DNA from: Bradyrhizobium liaoningense
Lineage (GTDB): Bacteria; Pseudomonadota; Alphaproteobacteria; Rhizobiales; Xanthobacteraceae
Reading direction: 5' to 3'
Assembly (NCBI RefSeq): GCF_018130955.1
Contig: NZ_JAFCJM010000006.1
Location: 1-64,000 of the forward strand
Length of the DNA: 64,000 nt
In this document: one piece after another, positions 16,710-26,599 of the stretch
Layout: each line of letters starts with the position of its first letter
Position numbering within the stretch: position 1 is the stretch's first letter
Notes under the pieces: model-generated
Databases searched by the model: none
Seen by the model: only the letters and a program-made list of their open reading frames with translations
Told to the model about the DNA's origin: nothing
Position numbers and translations under genes: made by a program

Positions 16710-18103
16710 GCCGACACCGTCTTGGCTGCGGCAAGCTCGGCGTAGGACCTACCGTAGGTCATTGTCCAGACGTTGAAAGCGAAGACGAGATGGCCGGCGA
16801 ACATCAGCGAGCCGCCGACGGAACGCCACAACCAATATGGCGCGGCATCTTCGACCGACTGGATAAAGGTGAGTCCTCGAAACCAATCGAGCCCCTGAAT
16901 GGTGCCGGCGGCCGACAGCGCCGCAACGTAGATGACAACACCGACGGCAGACAGCCAGAAATGGATGCCCATGGCCAGGTTGTAGGGATACTTGCCGGTG
17001 GCGCGCGGCAACAGCGCATAGATCCCGCCCCAGATCGCGAAGGTGACGAAGCCATACATCGTCAGGTGCGAGTGCCCTACGGTGTAATTGGTCAGATGCC
17101 AGAGCTGCTGCAGCGAGCGGAATGCCTCGAGTGTGCCTTGCGTTGAACCCAGTAGATAGCCGTAAACGCCGACTAGGATGAACATCGCGGGCGAGCGATA
17201 TATCCATTCGTGAGTCCCCCGGAAGGTGAGAAGGAAGTTCGCGGTGCCGCTCAGCACCGGAACCAGCATGGCCACGCTGAAGACGATGGCCGTAGTCTGC
17301 AGCCACCATGGTAGTGGACTGAATTCAAAATGATGAGCGCCGATGATCGGATAGAAGATGAGATTGGTCCAGAATGCAAAGACGCCGAGAGAATACGAAT
17401 AGATCGGACGGTTCAGGAGCTTCGGCAGCGCATAGTAGGACACACCAAGCGATAGGGGTGTGAACCATAGTCCGACAGCGTTATGCATGAAGAAGGCCTG
17501 TACCGCGACCTGGCCCAGTCCGAACTGGTACCACGGCAGCATCGACACCACGACCATGACAATCGTCCACAGCGTGCCCCCGATAGTATACCAGTTGGAA
17601 ATATAGATATGCTCGCCTTCCCGGTGCTCGACAGTGGCGATCATATTCAAGACCGCGGTGATCAAGCCAAGTCCAAGGATTACGCGAATCCACCACAGCC
17701 ATTCGCGATACTCCTGGCCGTAGGTGAAGCCGAGATCGAGTGTGACCGTGCCCAGTACCGCGGCGAGATTAAGGAGTGCAAGGCTGATCCATGCGAGGCG
17801 CTCGCTGTAGAGCCTCGCGCCGGAACTACGCGCGGCGACGAACAGCGCAAGCCCGATCAGCGCCTGGCTCGCCCACGCATAAAATGTTCCGCTGGTGTGA
17901 ATCGCACGCAACCGTCCGAACGACAGCGCCGGCGTGGTCGCGAAATCGGGATAGGCGAATTTGAAGCTGACTAGGAGTCCCACGGCTGTGCTGAATACGA
18001 GCCAGATTGCCGCCGACGCCACGTAAGCGGCGAACACCCGCGCCAGAACGCGGTCATCCGGAGCGCCTGTGCGAAGTGGAATGGCCGCAGCGCTGTCTGA
18101 CAT
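16706..18103 (-). CDS. Divergent C-family (cbb3-like) haem-copper oxidase catalytic subunit
   Basis: A 465-aa protein with about 12 membrane helices. Recognisable ligands: low-spin haem histidines His69 and His346, high-spin haem ligand His344 (TVGHSHLTMYGF), and CuB histidines His207 (FMHNAVG), His257 and His258 (GAHHFEF). Tyr251, in the place of the cross-linked active-site tyrosine of cbb3 oxidases, is present. The Glu that cbb3 enzymes keep before this helix (EGPMM) is Gln322 here (QGTLE). The second ATG (18103) is chosen for its better spacing from GAGAGG. It should reduce O2, or possibly NO, in the inner membrane. It heads the four-gene operon. Confidence 0.85.
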   Translation of the reverse strand: MSDSAAAIPLRTGAPDDRVLARVFAAYVASAAIWLVFSTAVGLLVSFKFAYPDFATTPALSFGRLRAIHTSGTFYAWASQALIGLALFVAARSSGARLYSERLAWISLALLNLAAVLGTVTLDLGFTYGQEYREWLWWIRVILGLGLITAVLNMIATVEHREGEHIYISNWYTIGGTLWTIVMVVVSMLPWYQFGLGQVAVQAFFMHNAVGLWFTPLSLGVSYYALPKLLNRPIYSYSLGVFAFWTNLIFYPIIGAHHFEFSPLPWWLQTTAIVFSVAMLVPVLSGTANFLLTFRGTHEWIYRSPAMFILVGVYGYLLGSTQGTLEAFRSLQQLWHLTNYTVGHSHLTMYGFVTFAIWGGIYALLPRATGKYPYNLAMGIHFWLSAVGVVIYVAALSAAGTIQGLDWFRGLTFIQSVEDAAPYWLWRSVGGSLMFAGHLVFAFNVWTMTYGRSYAELAAAKTVSA

Positions 18104-18656
18104 CATCCGCCTCTCCGTCTTCTCGGCGACGTTGTCCAGTTCGTTGCTTTGCACATCGAGCCTCCCGGCTTCACAATCTGGTATCGAGTCTGGGTGGCGA
18201 CACTGAAAGTTTTGGTACGACGATGTTTTCGAGAATGATCTTGCAACGCCGGCGACGGAAATCACCTCTGGCCATAGAGTCGATAGACGATCGTTATTGC
18301 CGCCGCCGCGTGACGCTGTAGCGAGGAATGCCACCAGCCGAACCTGCGGAGATTTCGTTGACGCCCTTGGACCAATCGAGGTTCCGGCGTGCGTCGCGCG
18401 GGCGGGGCGGCGAGTGGGGGCGGTCCGCGATTGAAGCAGGCCAAGTCCGGCATGCCGGTCCGCGACGTCGCCGGGGCGTATGACTCAGTGGCGAAGACTT
18501 CCGCCGCTTCTTCGGTTGTGAGCACGACGGAACGAAGCTAACCGGCAGTTGCCTTTTGGCGAATGCCACCCAATCTCCGTGGCCGCGGCGACTCCCTCTT
18601 GCAGTCTGGGATGAAGAGTGCTGGACGCTCGGACACCGATTGGGGACCTCTGAGCA
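18104..18656. other. Intergenic region between the divergent oxidase and cytochrome b561 genes
   Basis: Apart from repeat copy D no gene is evident. I found no FixK/FNR-type TTGAT-N4-ATCAA box by eye, so the regulation of the oxidase operon is unclear. Confidence 0.4.
18245..18312 (-). repeat. Dispersed element, copy D, upstream of the oxidase operon
   Basis: Read on the reverse strand it is GGCAATAACGATCGTCTATC followed by GACTCTATGGCCAGAGGTGATTTCC, close to copy A. It lies 140-200 bases upstream of the ccoN-like start and points the same way, so it could contribute to its promoter region. The in-frame peptide ends AITIVYRLYGQR. Confidence 0.6.
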
Positions 18657-19319
18657 ATGGGTTTGTTATACGATAAAGTCGAGCGAGGCAGGCAATCGGC
18701 CAACCTGCCAAGCGCTCAAATCTCTGGCGACGCGTCGCCACCGTTCATCAACCGCCGCGGCGGGGCATCGGAGTTGATAATCGGTTTGCGCAGCACTTCC
18801 TCTCGCTACGGCGCCGGCGCTCAGACCCTCCATTGGCTGACCGTCGTGCTGGTTCTCGCCGCGTATGTGCTGAGTAGGGGCGACGGCTATTCGCTCTATT
18901 CCGCCGCCGCGGACGGACTCCGCAGGATTCACGAGACGCTCGGAGTGCTGGTCTTCATGGTCGTCGTGCTGCGGCTGCTATGGCGGCTGATCGACAGCGC
19001 GCCCGCGAAGCAGCGGACACCGCGATGGAGGGCGGCGGCCGCTAAACTCGTCCAGTTCGCGCTTTATGTGCTCCTCATCGCGATTCCAGCAACGGCGGTG
19101 CTCGGTACCTGGCTCGAGGGGATTCCCGTCACCCTTCCCGGATTCGACATCGCCCCCCAGATCGCGAAGGCGCATGGACTGGGGCAGCTGATCATGGAAA
19201 TACATACCACCCTCGGCAACGCTATCCTCTGGGTCGCCGGCGTGCATGCAGCCGCGGCCCTCTTCCACTACTTCTATCTGCGCGACGAAGTCTTTCAGTC
19301 GATGGCTCCGGGCTCGTGA
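18657..19319 (+). CDS. Cytochrome b561 family protein
   Basis: The core (about residues 45-220) has four membrane helices and the histidines expected to bind two b haems: QTLHWLTV, RRIHETLGV, KAHGLGQLIMEIHTTLGN and AGVHAAAALFHYF. Family members move electrons from the quinone pool or dehydrogenases, or scavenge superoxide. The ATG at 18657 gives a 40-residue N-terminal extension without homology; TTG starts at 18774 or 18786 (GGAG just upstream) would give the usual b561 beginning, RSTSSRYGAGAQTLHW. It is divergent from the oxidase operon and may feed the same chain. Confidence 0.85.
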   Translation: MGLLYDKVERGRQSANLPSAQISGDASPPFINRRGGASELIIGLRSTSSRYGAGAQTLHWLTVVLVLAAYVLSRGDGYSLYSAAADGLRRIHETLGVLVFMVVVLRLLWRLIDSAPAKQRTPRWRAAAAKLVQFALYVLLIAIPATAVLGTWLEGIPVTLPGFDIAPQIAKAHGLGQLIMEIHTTLGNAILWVAGVHAAAALFHYFYLRDEVFQSMAPGS

Positions 19320-19702
19320 ATGATTAGTCCTGTGCCCCCTTCGACATGCATTCTTGCGGGGACTACGGGACTGTACGCATCGCGTGCGAAGGGAGTTGCT
19401 CGCTGATTGCCACCAATGCAGATAGCCTCCGGACTCAGCCGACGACCTTCCGACAGATTGCTGGCGAGCCGCGTCGAGAGCACCGGCCGCGATGATTGTC
19501 TTATCATCTGCCTTTTCACGCGGTGGAGACCTCTGGCGTGGGCATCGAAACGATAACTGACGATAATTGGCTAAATCGTCTCCCGTGTGATGCAATACTC
19601 ATCGGCTTGCAGACGCCCTAATGGCACGGCCCTTCGTCGCGAGCCGCAGTCGGAAGTGAGCGAATTCCCTACCTGCAGGATGGCTTCGAGGAGATCGGAA
19701 AT
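19320..19702. other. Non-coding leader region of the ccm operon
   Basis: No ORF with coding character. It should contain the promoter of the forward ccm operon, but I can name no regulator site with confidence. Confidence 0.4.
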
Positions 19703-20476
19703 TTGAAGCTGAGCTTCACCCCCTACAGCAATCCCGGCAATTTCGTGCGTCTTGCCGCAAAGCTGGTGCCTTTGCTTTGGGGTTCGACAGCCTTCGCCTT
19801 CGCGCTTGGTCTATTTGGGACGTTCGTCGCGCCACCCGACTACCAGCAAGGCGAGACGGTGCGCATCATGTACGTCCACGTCCCAGCCGCCTGGATAGCG
19901 ATGCTTGCCTACACGTTCATGGCAGTGTCTGCGCTCGGATCCCTAGTTTGGCGTCATCCACTCGCCGATGCAACTCAAAAGGCGGCTGCGCCGCTGGGCG
20001 CAGCTTTCACTTTCATCTGCCTCGTCACAGGCTCCCTGTGGGGCAAACCCATGTGGGGCACATATTGGGTCTGGGACGCACGGCTCACCTCCATGTTGGT
20101 TCTGTTTCTCATCTATCTCGGTCTGATCGCGCTCTGGCAAACGATCGAGGACCCGAGTAGGGCGGCACGAGCGGTTTCGATCATGACCTTGGTAGGCTTC
20201 ATCAACATTCCGATCGTGAAGTTCTCGGTTGATTGGTGGAATACTCTCCACCAACCGGCTTCGGTTCTCCGGATGGAGGGTTCGGCGATTGCTGGCTCGA
20301 TGTTGTGGCCACTAATCGTCATGGCGCTCGCATACACGCTTCTGTTCGCAACCCTCCACGTAATGGCGGTCCGTAACGAGATCATGCGACGCCGAGTACG
20401 GCGGCTTGCGATCACGCTGGCGGCCGCGGGCGAACCCGCGATGGCTCGCATGCTGGTTGCCGAAGTAGCCTCCTGA
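19703..20476 (+). CDS. ccmC: Haem exporter protein CcmC
   Basis: The 257-aa membrane protein has six helices and the tryptophan-rich WWD motif (GKPMWGTYWVWDARLTS) flanked by haem-binding histidines in VHVPAAWIAM and NTLHQPASV. CcmC places haem on the periplasmic haem chaperone CcmE together with CcmD. A TTG start follows GAGGAG. First gene of ccmC-D-G-I-E-F-H. Confidence 0.95.
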   Translation: MKLSFTPYSNPGNFVRLAAKLVPLLWGSTAFAFALGLFGTFVAPPDYQQGETVRIMYVHVPAAWIAMLAYTFMAVSALGSLVWRHPLADATQKAAAPLGAAFTFICLVTGSLWGKPMWGTYWVWDARLTSMLVLFLIYLGLIALWQTIEDPSRAARAVSIMTLVGFINIPIVKFSVDWWNTLHQPASVLRMEGSAIAGSMLWPLIVMALAYTLLFATLHVMAVRNEIMRRRVRRLAITLAAAGEPAMARMLVAEVAS

Positions 20477-20486
20477 GCAGATCATC

Positions 20487-20639
20487 GTGCTGCATGGTGG
20501 ATTCATCACGGCGGCTTTTCTGGTGACGGGCACCATTTTGGCCGGGATGATCGCGGCGGTCCTCATCGACTATCGCGTTCAGCTCCGGAGCTTGCGACGC
20601 CTGCTACCTGATCACTCGGATCCGAACAAACGCGCATGA
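20487..20639 (+). CDS. ccmD: Haem exporter protein CcmD, 50 aa
   Basis: A very short gene with a GTG start. The protein begins MLHGGFITAAFLVTGTILAG with one membrane helix and ends in a basic cytoplasmic tail (DYRVQLRSLRRLLPD), as expected for CcmD, which releases holo-CcmE from CcmABC. It sits 10 bp after ccmC, and its TGA overlaps the ATG of ccmG (ATGA). Confidence 0.85.
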   Translation: MLHGGFITAAFLVTGTILAGMIAAVLIDYRVQLRSLRRLLPDHSDPNKRA

Positions 20640-21259
20640 GCAAAATTCCAGCCTCGATTCACCTCCCATCGAGCGCCGCGGCCCCTCGACGCGCGCTCGC
20701 CCGGCTGTGGGTGATTATCCCGCTTCTAGTCTTCTTCGGAATTGCGGCATTACTCTTGGTGCGGCTCGGCGCCGGAGACCCATCGCTCGTGCGCTCGGCC
20801 CTAATCGGCAAGCCAGCACCGCAGTTTGCGCTGGAGCCACTTGATGGGCTTTCGACGTCCGGTCCACCTGGCTTGTCGAGCGCGGATCTGCGGAGGGGAC
20901 ACGTGACCATCGTGAACGTCTTCGCGTCATGGTGTCTCGAGTGCCAGGAGGAGCAAGGGGCGCTGATGGCGTTGGCCAGCGACCGGACGTTGCAGCGACA
21001 GGGGGTGAAGCTTGCTGGCATCGTCTACAAGGACGTTCCCAGAAACGCGCTAGCCTATCTCGCCGCCAACGGGAACCCTTTTGCGCAGGTTGGCACTGAC
21101 CGGTCCGGCCGAACGGGGATCGATTTCGGGGTCTATGGTGTCCCCGAGACCTATGTGATCAAGGGCGATGGCACAATCGCCTACAAGCTGGTTGGTGGCA
21201 TCTCGGACGCAAGCCGACCTGGCTTGATGGCCGCAATTGCCGAGGCAGAACGTCCATGA
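20636..21259 (+). CDS. ccmG: Thiol:disulfide interchange protein CcmG/DsbE
   Basis: The 207-aa protein has a membrane anchor (residues about 28-45) and a periplasmic thioredoxin domain with VNVFASWCLECQEEQ and the cis-proline segment GVPETYVI. It keeps apocytochrome c cysteines reduced for haem attachment. The active site is CLEC; Pro is frequent at the third position in this family, so the Glu is somewhat unusual and may shift the redox potential. Confidence 0.93.
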   Translation: MSKIPASIHLPSSAAAPRRALARLWVIIPLLVFFGIAALLLVRLGAGDPSLVRSALIGKPAPQFALEPLDGLSTSGPPGLSSADLRRGHVTIVNVFASWCLECQEEQGALMALASDRTLQRQGVKLAGIVYKDVPRNALAYLAANGNPFAQVGTDRSGRTGIDFGVYGVPETYVIKGDGTIAYKLVGGISDASRPGLMAAIAEAERP

Positions 21260-21414
21260 CGACTGCCTTACAAGCTGCCCTACTTACATTATTCAGGAGT
21301 GAACGATCGGACCATGGAAGCGCACACCCAGAAGCAGTCCGATTTTCAAGAACAGCGGATGCCCGACAACGTGGTGCGTTGCGCAGTAGCGAAAACGGAC
21401 GGAGGCCTTGAAAC

Positions 21415-22113
21415 GTGCTGTGGGCCGTCTTTGCAATGATGACGTCCGCGGTCGTGCTGGCGCTGGCCCGGTCGCTCTCTGAGCGGTGCGAGAGCTTTGG
21501 CGCTCACGATTCCGACGTGGATTTCTATCGCGGCCTTCTGGCCGAGGCGGATGATGACGTCCGCCGCGGACTCGTAGCGCCCGAGGATGCCGTGGCGACG
21601 CGTGCCGAGATCGAACGCCGGCTGCTCGCGTCACTCGACTCGCCGTCGGAGAGCCGGCTGCGCGCGTCGCGGCGCTGGCAGCCGAGGCGCGCTGCTGCAG
21701 CCTTGGCGATCGTCCTAGTGCTGCCACTCGTCGCGCTCGCGTCATACCTCAAGGTTGGCGCTCCCAGCCAGCCTGACATGCCGATCGCATCGAGGCGCAC
21801 GGGTGGGGACGTCACCCTCGCTGCCGCCGTTCCTGACATCCACGCCGGCCACGCCCGGGCTGACATCGCAGCGCTTCCTCCGGAGCTGCGGAGCGACGCG
21901 ATCCGCGGGATGGTGGGAGGGCTCGCCGATAAGCTCGCGAAGAACGGCCATGACCTTCGGGGATGGCTGCAACTGATTAGGTCTTACGTCGTATTGGGTG
22001 AACGCCAGGAGGCCGAGGCGGCCGTCGCAAGCGCACGTGCCCAATTAGCAGGCGATGCGCAAGCTGCAGCGCGCATCGATGAACTCGTCAGGCAGCTTGG
22101 TTTGAAGGGGTAG
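21415..22113 (+). CDS. ccmI: Cytochrome c-type biogenesis protein CcmI (CycH)
   Basis: The 232-aa product has an N-terminal membrane helix, the FYRGLLAEADDDVRRGLVAPEDA segment typical of CcmI, a second helix (AALAIVLVLPLVALASYLKV) and a C-terminal TPR-like part with MVGGLADKL and GWLQLIRSYVVLGE. CcmI is the apocytochrome c chaperone of the haem-ligation complex. The start is GTG 21415. A 155-bp gap separates it from ccmG. Confidence 0.9.
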   Translation: MLWAVFAMMTSAVVLALARSLSERCESFGAHDSDVDFYRGLLAEADDDVRRGLVAPEDAVATRAEIERRLLASLDSPSESRLRASRRWQPRRAAAALAIVLVLPLVALASYLKVGAPSQPDMPIASRRTGGDVTLAAAVPDIHAGHARADIAALPPELRSDAIRGMVGGLADKLAKNGHDLRGWLQLIRSYVVLGERQEAEAAVASARAQLAGDAQAAARIDELVRQLGLKG

Positions 22114-22116
22114 ACG

Positions 22117-22569
22117 TTGACCAGAAAGGGCAGGCGCCTCGCTATCATCAGCGCAGCGGGCTTCACTTTAGCCATCGCAGCAGGGCTCATCCTGTTTGCG
22201 TTGCGTGATAGTATCGTCTTCTTCTACGGGCCGACCGAGATAGTCGAAAAAGCGCCGCCGCGAGGAACCCGTCTGCGCATCGGCGGCCTGGTGAAACCTG
22301 GCTCACTTACCTATGGTGGATCGTCGACTGTTGTCTTCGCAGTGACCGACCTGAAGCACGACATCAAGGTTAGCTACACTGGATTGCTGCCGGATCTCTT
22401 CCGTGAAGGACAGGGCGTCGTGGCCGAGGGCACGGTGGAGGGACCAGGCCTCTTTCAGGCTGATACCGTGCTCGCCAAACACGACGAGCGATACATACCC
22501 AAGGATGTAGCCGACAAACTTAAGCAACAAGGCACTTGGCGGAACGAAAGATCCGCGCGAGCGCAATAG
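22117..22569 (+). CDS. ccmE: Periplasmic haem chaperone CcmE
   Basis: A 150-aa protein with an N-terminal membrane anchor ([20 protein letters not shown]), a beta-barrel domain ([32 protein letters not shown]) and the haem-linking histidine in [13 protein letters not shown]. CcmE carries haem covalently from CcmC to CcmF. TTG start 3 bases after the ccmI stop. Confidence 0.95.
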   Translation: MTRKGRRLAIISAAGFTLAIAAGLILFALRDSIVFFYGPTEIVEKAPPRGTRLRIGGLVKPGSLTYGGSSTVVFAVTDLKHDIKVSYTGLLPDLFREGQGVVAEGTVEGPGLFQADTVLAKHDERYIPKDVADKLKQQGTWRNERSARAQ

Positions 22570-22611
22570 CGCCGCCTTCCACGAAACATCACAACCGATG
22601 GGAGCGAAAGG

Positions 22612-24609
22612 ATGATCGTCGAAACCGGACACTACGCACTCGCTCTGGCTCTCGCCGTCGCGTTGCTTCAGTCAGTTCTGCCGCTCTGGGGGACCCGTAG
22701 TGGTGATTCTGGACTCGCTTCCATTGCGGTCCCGGCTGCAATCACTCAGTTCCTGTTGTTGGGTTATGCGTTCGCGGCACTGACTTACGCCCATGTGGTG
22801 TCCGACTTCAGTCTCCTGACAGTCGCCGAGAACTCGCTCACCACCAAACCACTTGTGTACAAAATCGCCGGCGTCTGGGGCAATCACGAAGGATCCATGC
22901 TGCTTTGGGTTCTGATCCTCGCGACATTCGGAGCGGCAGTGGCGATTCTCGGGCGCGGCATGACGAAGGAATTGCGCGCCGATACGCTAGCGGTCCAAGG
23001 CTGGATCTCCCTTGCTTTTCTCTGCTTCATCCTGTTCACCTCCGATCCCTTCGTGCGACGGTTTCCGGCACCTTTTGAAGGCCAGGACCTCAATCCGCTG
23101 CTTCAAGATCCGGGCCTCGCGATACACCCGCCGCTTCTTTACCTCGGTTATGTCGGTTCCTCGATCGTGTTCTCATTTGCGGTGGCGGCGCTGATCAGCG
23201 GCCGACTAGACGCCGCTTGGGCCCGTTACGTTCGGCCTTGGATACTGATTGCCTGGATATTTCTAACGCTTGGCATCGCCATGGGCTCGTACTGGGCCTA
23301 TTACACCCTAGGCTGGGGCGGGTTCTGGTTCTGGGATCCGGTCGAGAACGCGTCGCTCATGCCCTGGCTTGCGGGTACCGCGCTCGTGCATTCGGCTGCC
23401 GTCATGGAGAAACGCGAAGCCCTCAAGATCTGGACGCTGTTCCTGGCGATACTTACATTCTCACTATCACTGCTTGGCACATTCCTGGTGCGCTCGGGGG
23501 TGTTGACCTCCGTTCATTCCTTCGCCAGCGACCCGGCGCGCGGCGTCTTCATCCTGGTCATCCTGACCGTGTTCATTGGCGGTTCTCTCTCGCTTTATGC
23601 CTGGCGCGCACCTTCCCTGAGCCAGCGTGGTCTGTTCGCGCCCGTTTCACGCGAGAGCGCGCTCGCGGTCAACAACCTGCTGCTGACCACCTGCTGCGCT
23701 ACGGTCCTGACTGGCACGCTCTATCCGCTCGCGCTCGAGGCTCTGACCGGGGACAAGATCTCGGTCGGCGCACCATTTTTCAATTTGACGCTCGGTCCGC
23801 TGGTAGCGCTGATCGTTCTGCTGATTCCGCTTGGTCAGTCGCTCGCCTGGAAGCGTGGCGACCTGCTCGGTGCGGCGCAACGGGTGACGGTCGCGGCCTT
23901 GGGGGGCCTCGTCGTCGCCCTTGTGCTCGTTGCTATCATCCGAGGCGGCCCCGTCCTCGCCCCGGTCGGTCTCGGCCTCGCGCTCTACCTCATCGTCGGT
24001 TCGTTCGCCGATGTGGCGTCGCGTATCTGGGCACGTGGGCAGCCCGCTCGGGTGATGCTGGCCCGAGCGGTCGGGCTGCCGCGTTCCGCCTGGGGGGCGG
24101 CGATCGTTCACGCTGGCCTTGGCGTGACACTCATGGGCTTGGCGGCGACCGGTTGGGGCGTGGAGCGGATCGCGACTGTCAAGCTAGGCCAGGGGATCGA
24201 TCTCGGCCCCTATCAGGCCACCATCGAGAATCTTCGATCGCGACAGGGCCCGAACTATTCCGAAGTCCTGGCCCATACGGTCATCAGCCGAGGCGGCGCG
24301 GCCGTGGCCACCGTCGAGCCCGCCAAGCGTAGCTTTCCTGCACGACAGACCGCCGTCACCGAGGCAGGCATCGTGACGCTGGGTTTTGACCAGATCTACA
24401 TTTCGCTCGGAGACCAGCACCCGGATGGCTCAATCGATGCGCGCATGTTCTGGAAGCCGCTTGTGACAGCCATCTGGATCGGCGCCGTCATCATGGCGTT
24501 CGGAGGGATTGTGTCGTTGTCCGATAGACGCCTCAGAATCGGCTTTGCGCGCCGCGCAGCTCGCGTCCGCCCCGCCGCCACCCCCGCAGCGCCGCAGCCC
24601 GCCGAATGA
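22612..24609 (+). CDS. ccmF: Cytochrome c haem lyase subunit CcmF
   Basis: The 665-aa polytopic protein carries the WWD motif ([19 protein letters not shown]) and the [19 protein letters not shown] segment with haem-binding histidine. Conserved [18 protein letters not shown] follows. CcmF ligates haem from CcmE to apocytochrome c. A GAGCGAAAGG site precedes the ATG, and its last bases overlap ccmH. Confidence 0.96.
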   Translation: MIVETGHYALALALAVALLQSVLPLWGTRSGDSGLASIAVPAAITQFLLLGYAFAALTYAHVVSDFSLLTVAENSLTTKPLVYKIAGVWGNHEGSMLLWVLILATFGAAVAILGRGMTKELRADTLAVQGWISLAFLCFILFTSDPFVRRFPAPFEGQDLNPLLQDPGLAIHPPLLYLGYVGSSIVFSFAVAALISGRLDAAWARYVRPWILIAWIFLTLGIAMGSYWAYYTLGWGGFWFWDPVENASLMPWLAGTALVHSAAVMEKREALKIWTLFLAILTFSLSLLGTFLVRSGVLTSVHSFASDPARGVFILVILTVFIGGSLSLYAWRAPSLSQRGLFAPVSRESALAVNNLLLTTCCATVLTGTLYPLALEALTGDKISVGAPFFNLTLGPLVALIVLLIPLGQSLAWKRGDLLGAAQRVTVAALGGLVVALVLVAIIRGGPVLAPVGLGLALYLIVGSFADVASRIWARGQPARVMLARAVGLPRSAWGAAIVHAGLGVTLMGLAATGWGVERIATVKLGQGIDLGPYQATIENLRSRQGPNYSEVLAHTVISRGGAAVATVEPAKRSFPARQTAVTEAGIVTLGFDQIYISLGDQHPDGSIDARMFWKPLVTAIWIGAVIMAFGGIVSLSDRRLRIGFARRAARVRPAATPAAPQPAE

Positions 24610-25082
24610 CTTCGCTTTGTCGCATTATTCTGCTTTCGATCGTACTTGCAGGCCTCGCGCCCAGCTCGGCAAGGGCGGTGCAGCCAGACGAGGTTCTGCC
24701 CGACACGAAACTTGAGGCACGCGCGCGCGCTATTTCCGGCGGGCTGCGCTGCTTGGTCTGCCAAAACGAATCGATCGACGATTCGAAAGCAGAGCTCGCG
24801 CGGGATCTCCGACTGCTGGTGCGCGAACGACTTAAACTCGGCGAGAGCGACGAGCAGGTCCGCGCCTTTCTGGTAAAGCGCTATGGGAACTTTATCCTGC
24901 TGAAACCACCACTCAACTTGGAAACCGCCTTCCTCTGGGGAATGCCCGCTTTGATGCTCGCAGCGGGCGGCATCGCTCTCCTGTTCGGTTTGCGCCGCCT
25001 GCAGTCCACGCCGGCAGCGCCCTTAAGTCAAGCCGAGCGGGATCGGCTCGCGGCTCTGTTGGACACCGATACTCTGTTATAG
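24606..25082 (+). CDS. ccmH: Cytochrome c-type biogenesis protein CcmH (CycL)
   Basis: The 158-aa product has a signal peptide (residues 1-24), the redox motif [13 protein letters not shown] that handles apocytochrome thiols, and a C-terminal membrane helix ([20 protein letters not shown]). It overlaps ccmF by ATGA and ends the forward ccm operon. It faces ccmB, which converges from the other strand. Confidence 0.95.
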   Translation: MTSLCRIILLSIVLAGLAPSSARAVQPDEVLPDTKLEARARAISGGLRCLVCQNESIDDSKAELARDLRLLVRERLKLGESDEQVRAFLVKRYGNFILLKPPLNLETAFLWGMPALMLAAGGIALLFGLRRLQSTPAAPLSQAERDRLAALLDTDTLL

Positions 25083-25179
25083 GCATTTCCTGAGGGTCAA
25101 GCCGCCTCAACTTCGGAGACGTACGGAGTCGTTCCACGGCAGCGACCCCCGAAGCATCTCTTTTCGCTGCATGCGCTCG

Positions 25180-25842
25180 TCATTCTCCCGCGCCGCGAAG
25201 TGCTGCGGCTGCGGCGATTGGGGCGAGGGCGATGGATGCGAGGCCGAGCGCGCTGAGGACCAGAAAGGGCGTCAGAAAGGGCACTGTGCCACTCTGCGCC
25301 GACGAGACACCGAAGATCAGCACCGGTACGGTTAGTGGCACGACCAGGATCGACAGCAAAAGACCGCCGCGCCGCAGCGTCACGGTTAGGGCTGCACCGA
25401 TTGCTCCTAGAAAGGTGAGAGCCGGCGTGCCAACCAACAACGTTGCTGCCACCGCCCTGAGCGCCGGGCCGTCCAAATCCAACATCAGGCCAAACAAAGG
25501 CGAGAGTACAACGAGCGGCAGCCCCGTGACAAACCAGTGGGCCACGCACTTCACCAGAACAATGAGTTCTAGGGGCGCCGGCGATAGCAACACCTGGTCC
25601 AGCGAACCGTCCTCGTGATCCGCCTGGAAGAGACGGTCAAGGCCCAATAGACTCGCGAGGAGCGCTGCTATCCATAGAATGGCTGGACCGATGCGCGACA
25701 GCAAGTGCAGGTCAGGTCCGATCGCGAAAGGTACGATCGTCACGAGACTGAGGAAGAAGACCAGGCCGAGAACCCCGCCTCCACCGATGCGGCGCGCCAG
25801 CATGAGGTCGCGAAGAAAAATGACAAGGAGAATACGGCTCAT
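25180..25842 (-). CDS. ccmB: Haem exporter permease CcmB
   Basis: The 220-aa membrane protein has six hydrophobic helices and the N-terminal RDLMLARRIGGGGVLGLVFF cap, with FQADHEDGSLDQVLLSP typical of CcmB. With CcmA it forms the ABC part of the haem-loading complex. It follows ccmA on the reverse strand after a 124-bp gap, longer than is normal for this pair. Confidence 0.93.
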   Translation of the reverse strand: MSRILLVIFLRDLMLARRIGGGGVLGLVFFLSLVTIVPFAIGPDLHLLSRIGPAILWIAALLASLLGLDRLFQADHEDGSLDQVLLSPAPLELIVLVKCVAHWFVTGLPLVVLSPLFGLMLDLDGPALRAVAATLLVGTPALTFLGAIGAALTVTLRRGGLLLSILVVPLTVPVLIFGVSSAQSGTVPFLTPFLVLSALGLASIALAPIAAAAALRGAGE

Positions 25843-25966
25843 GGCCTCCGTCCGGCGTCACTATCGCGTCGAGACCGCTCCGGAGAAATCGGCAGAGGGG
25901 CGAGACCTCTTCTCTCCCGACCTCGACGGCTACGGGGGTAAAGGTTGCACCCCAACGGCACGACCC

Positions 25967-26599
25967 TCACATCGCTCCGAGCCTGACTTGGATTGTCTCC
26001 GGCAGACCGAGTGGTTCGTGGGTCGCGGCGAGCATCAATCCTCCGCTTCCTAGATGGTCGGCCACAATAACCTTCAGCAAGGCGCGTGCGTGCTGGTCGA
26101 GCGCGGTTAGCGGCTCGTCGAGCAGCCATAGTGGGCGATCGGCAATCAGGAGTCGGGCCAATGCGACACGGCGACGCTGCCCCGCGGAGAGATAGCCGAC
26201 AGGCAGATCGAGAACGTGGGCTAACTCCATACGGTCCAGCGCCTCTAACGGGGTTAGCCGACCTCGGCCCAAAATTCCCAGCCCGATCTCGAGGTTTTCG
26301 CGGGCCGTCAACGCCGATTTCAGCCCGTCGAGATGGCCCACATAGTGGAGGCGCTCTGCCAGGGGCGCGGAATCCATGGCTTCGGACTCCACCCATGACA
26401 TGCGGCCAGATCCCAGTGGCAAGAAACCGGCGATCGCCCGCAAAAACGTGGATTTTCCTACGCCATTGGGACCCGTCACTTCGGCGATTTCGCCCGAGCC
26501 CATTCGCAAAGACACGCCGCCGAACACCACGCGCTCGCCGCGCGCGACGGAAAGATCCTCGATCAGGAGATTGCACCGCTGCGTGATGTTCATTTTCAT
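25967..26599 (-). CDS. ccmA: Haem exporter ATP-binding protein CcmA
   Basis: The 210-aa ABC ATPase shows Walker A GPNGVGKST, signature LSAGQRRRVALARL, Walker B PLWLLDEPLTALD and the H-loop AATHEPL. ATP hydrolysis by CcmAB releases holo-CcmE. Here ccmA-ccmB run opposite to the other ccm genes, an arrangement different from the one-operon layout of many proteobacteria. Confidence 0.94.
   Translation of the reverse strand: MKMNITQRCNLLIEDLSVARGERVVFGGVSLRMGSGEIAEVTGPNGVGKSTFLRAIAGFLPLGSGRMSWVESEAMDSAPLAERLHYVGHLDGLKSALTARENLEIGLGILGRGRLTPLEALDRMELAHVLDLPVGYLSAGQRRRVALARLLIADRPLWLLDEPLTALDQHARALLKVIVADHLGSGGLMLAATHEPLGLPETIQVRLGAM

Noticed and set aside
16706-18103. Nitric oxide reductase NorB as identity for the catalytic subunit
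   Set aside because: The helix with Tyr251 and GxHH and the CcoO-type partner fit the C-family; NorB-specific glutamates in the CuB region were not seen. NO activity is still possible.
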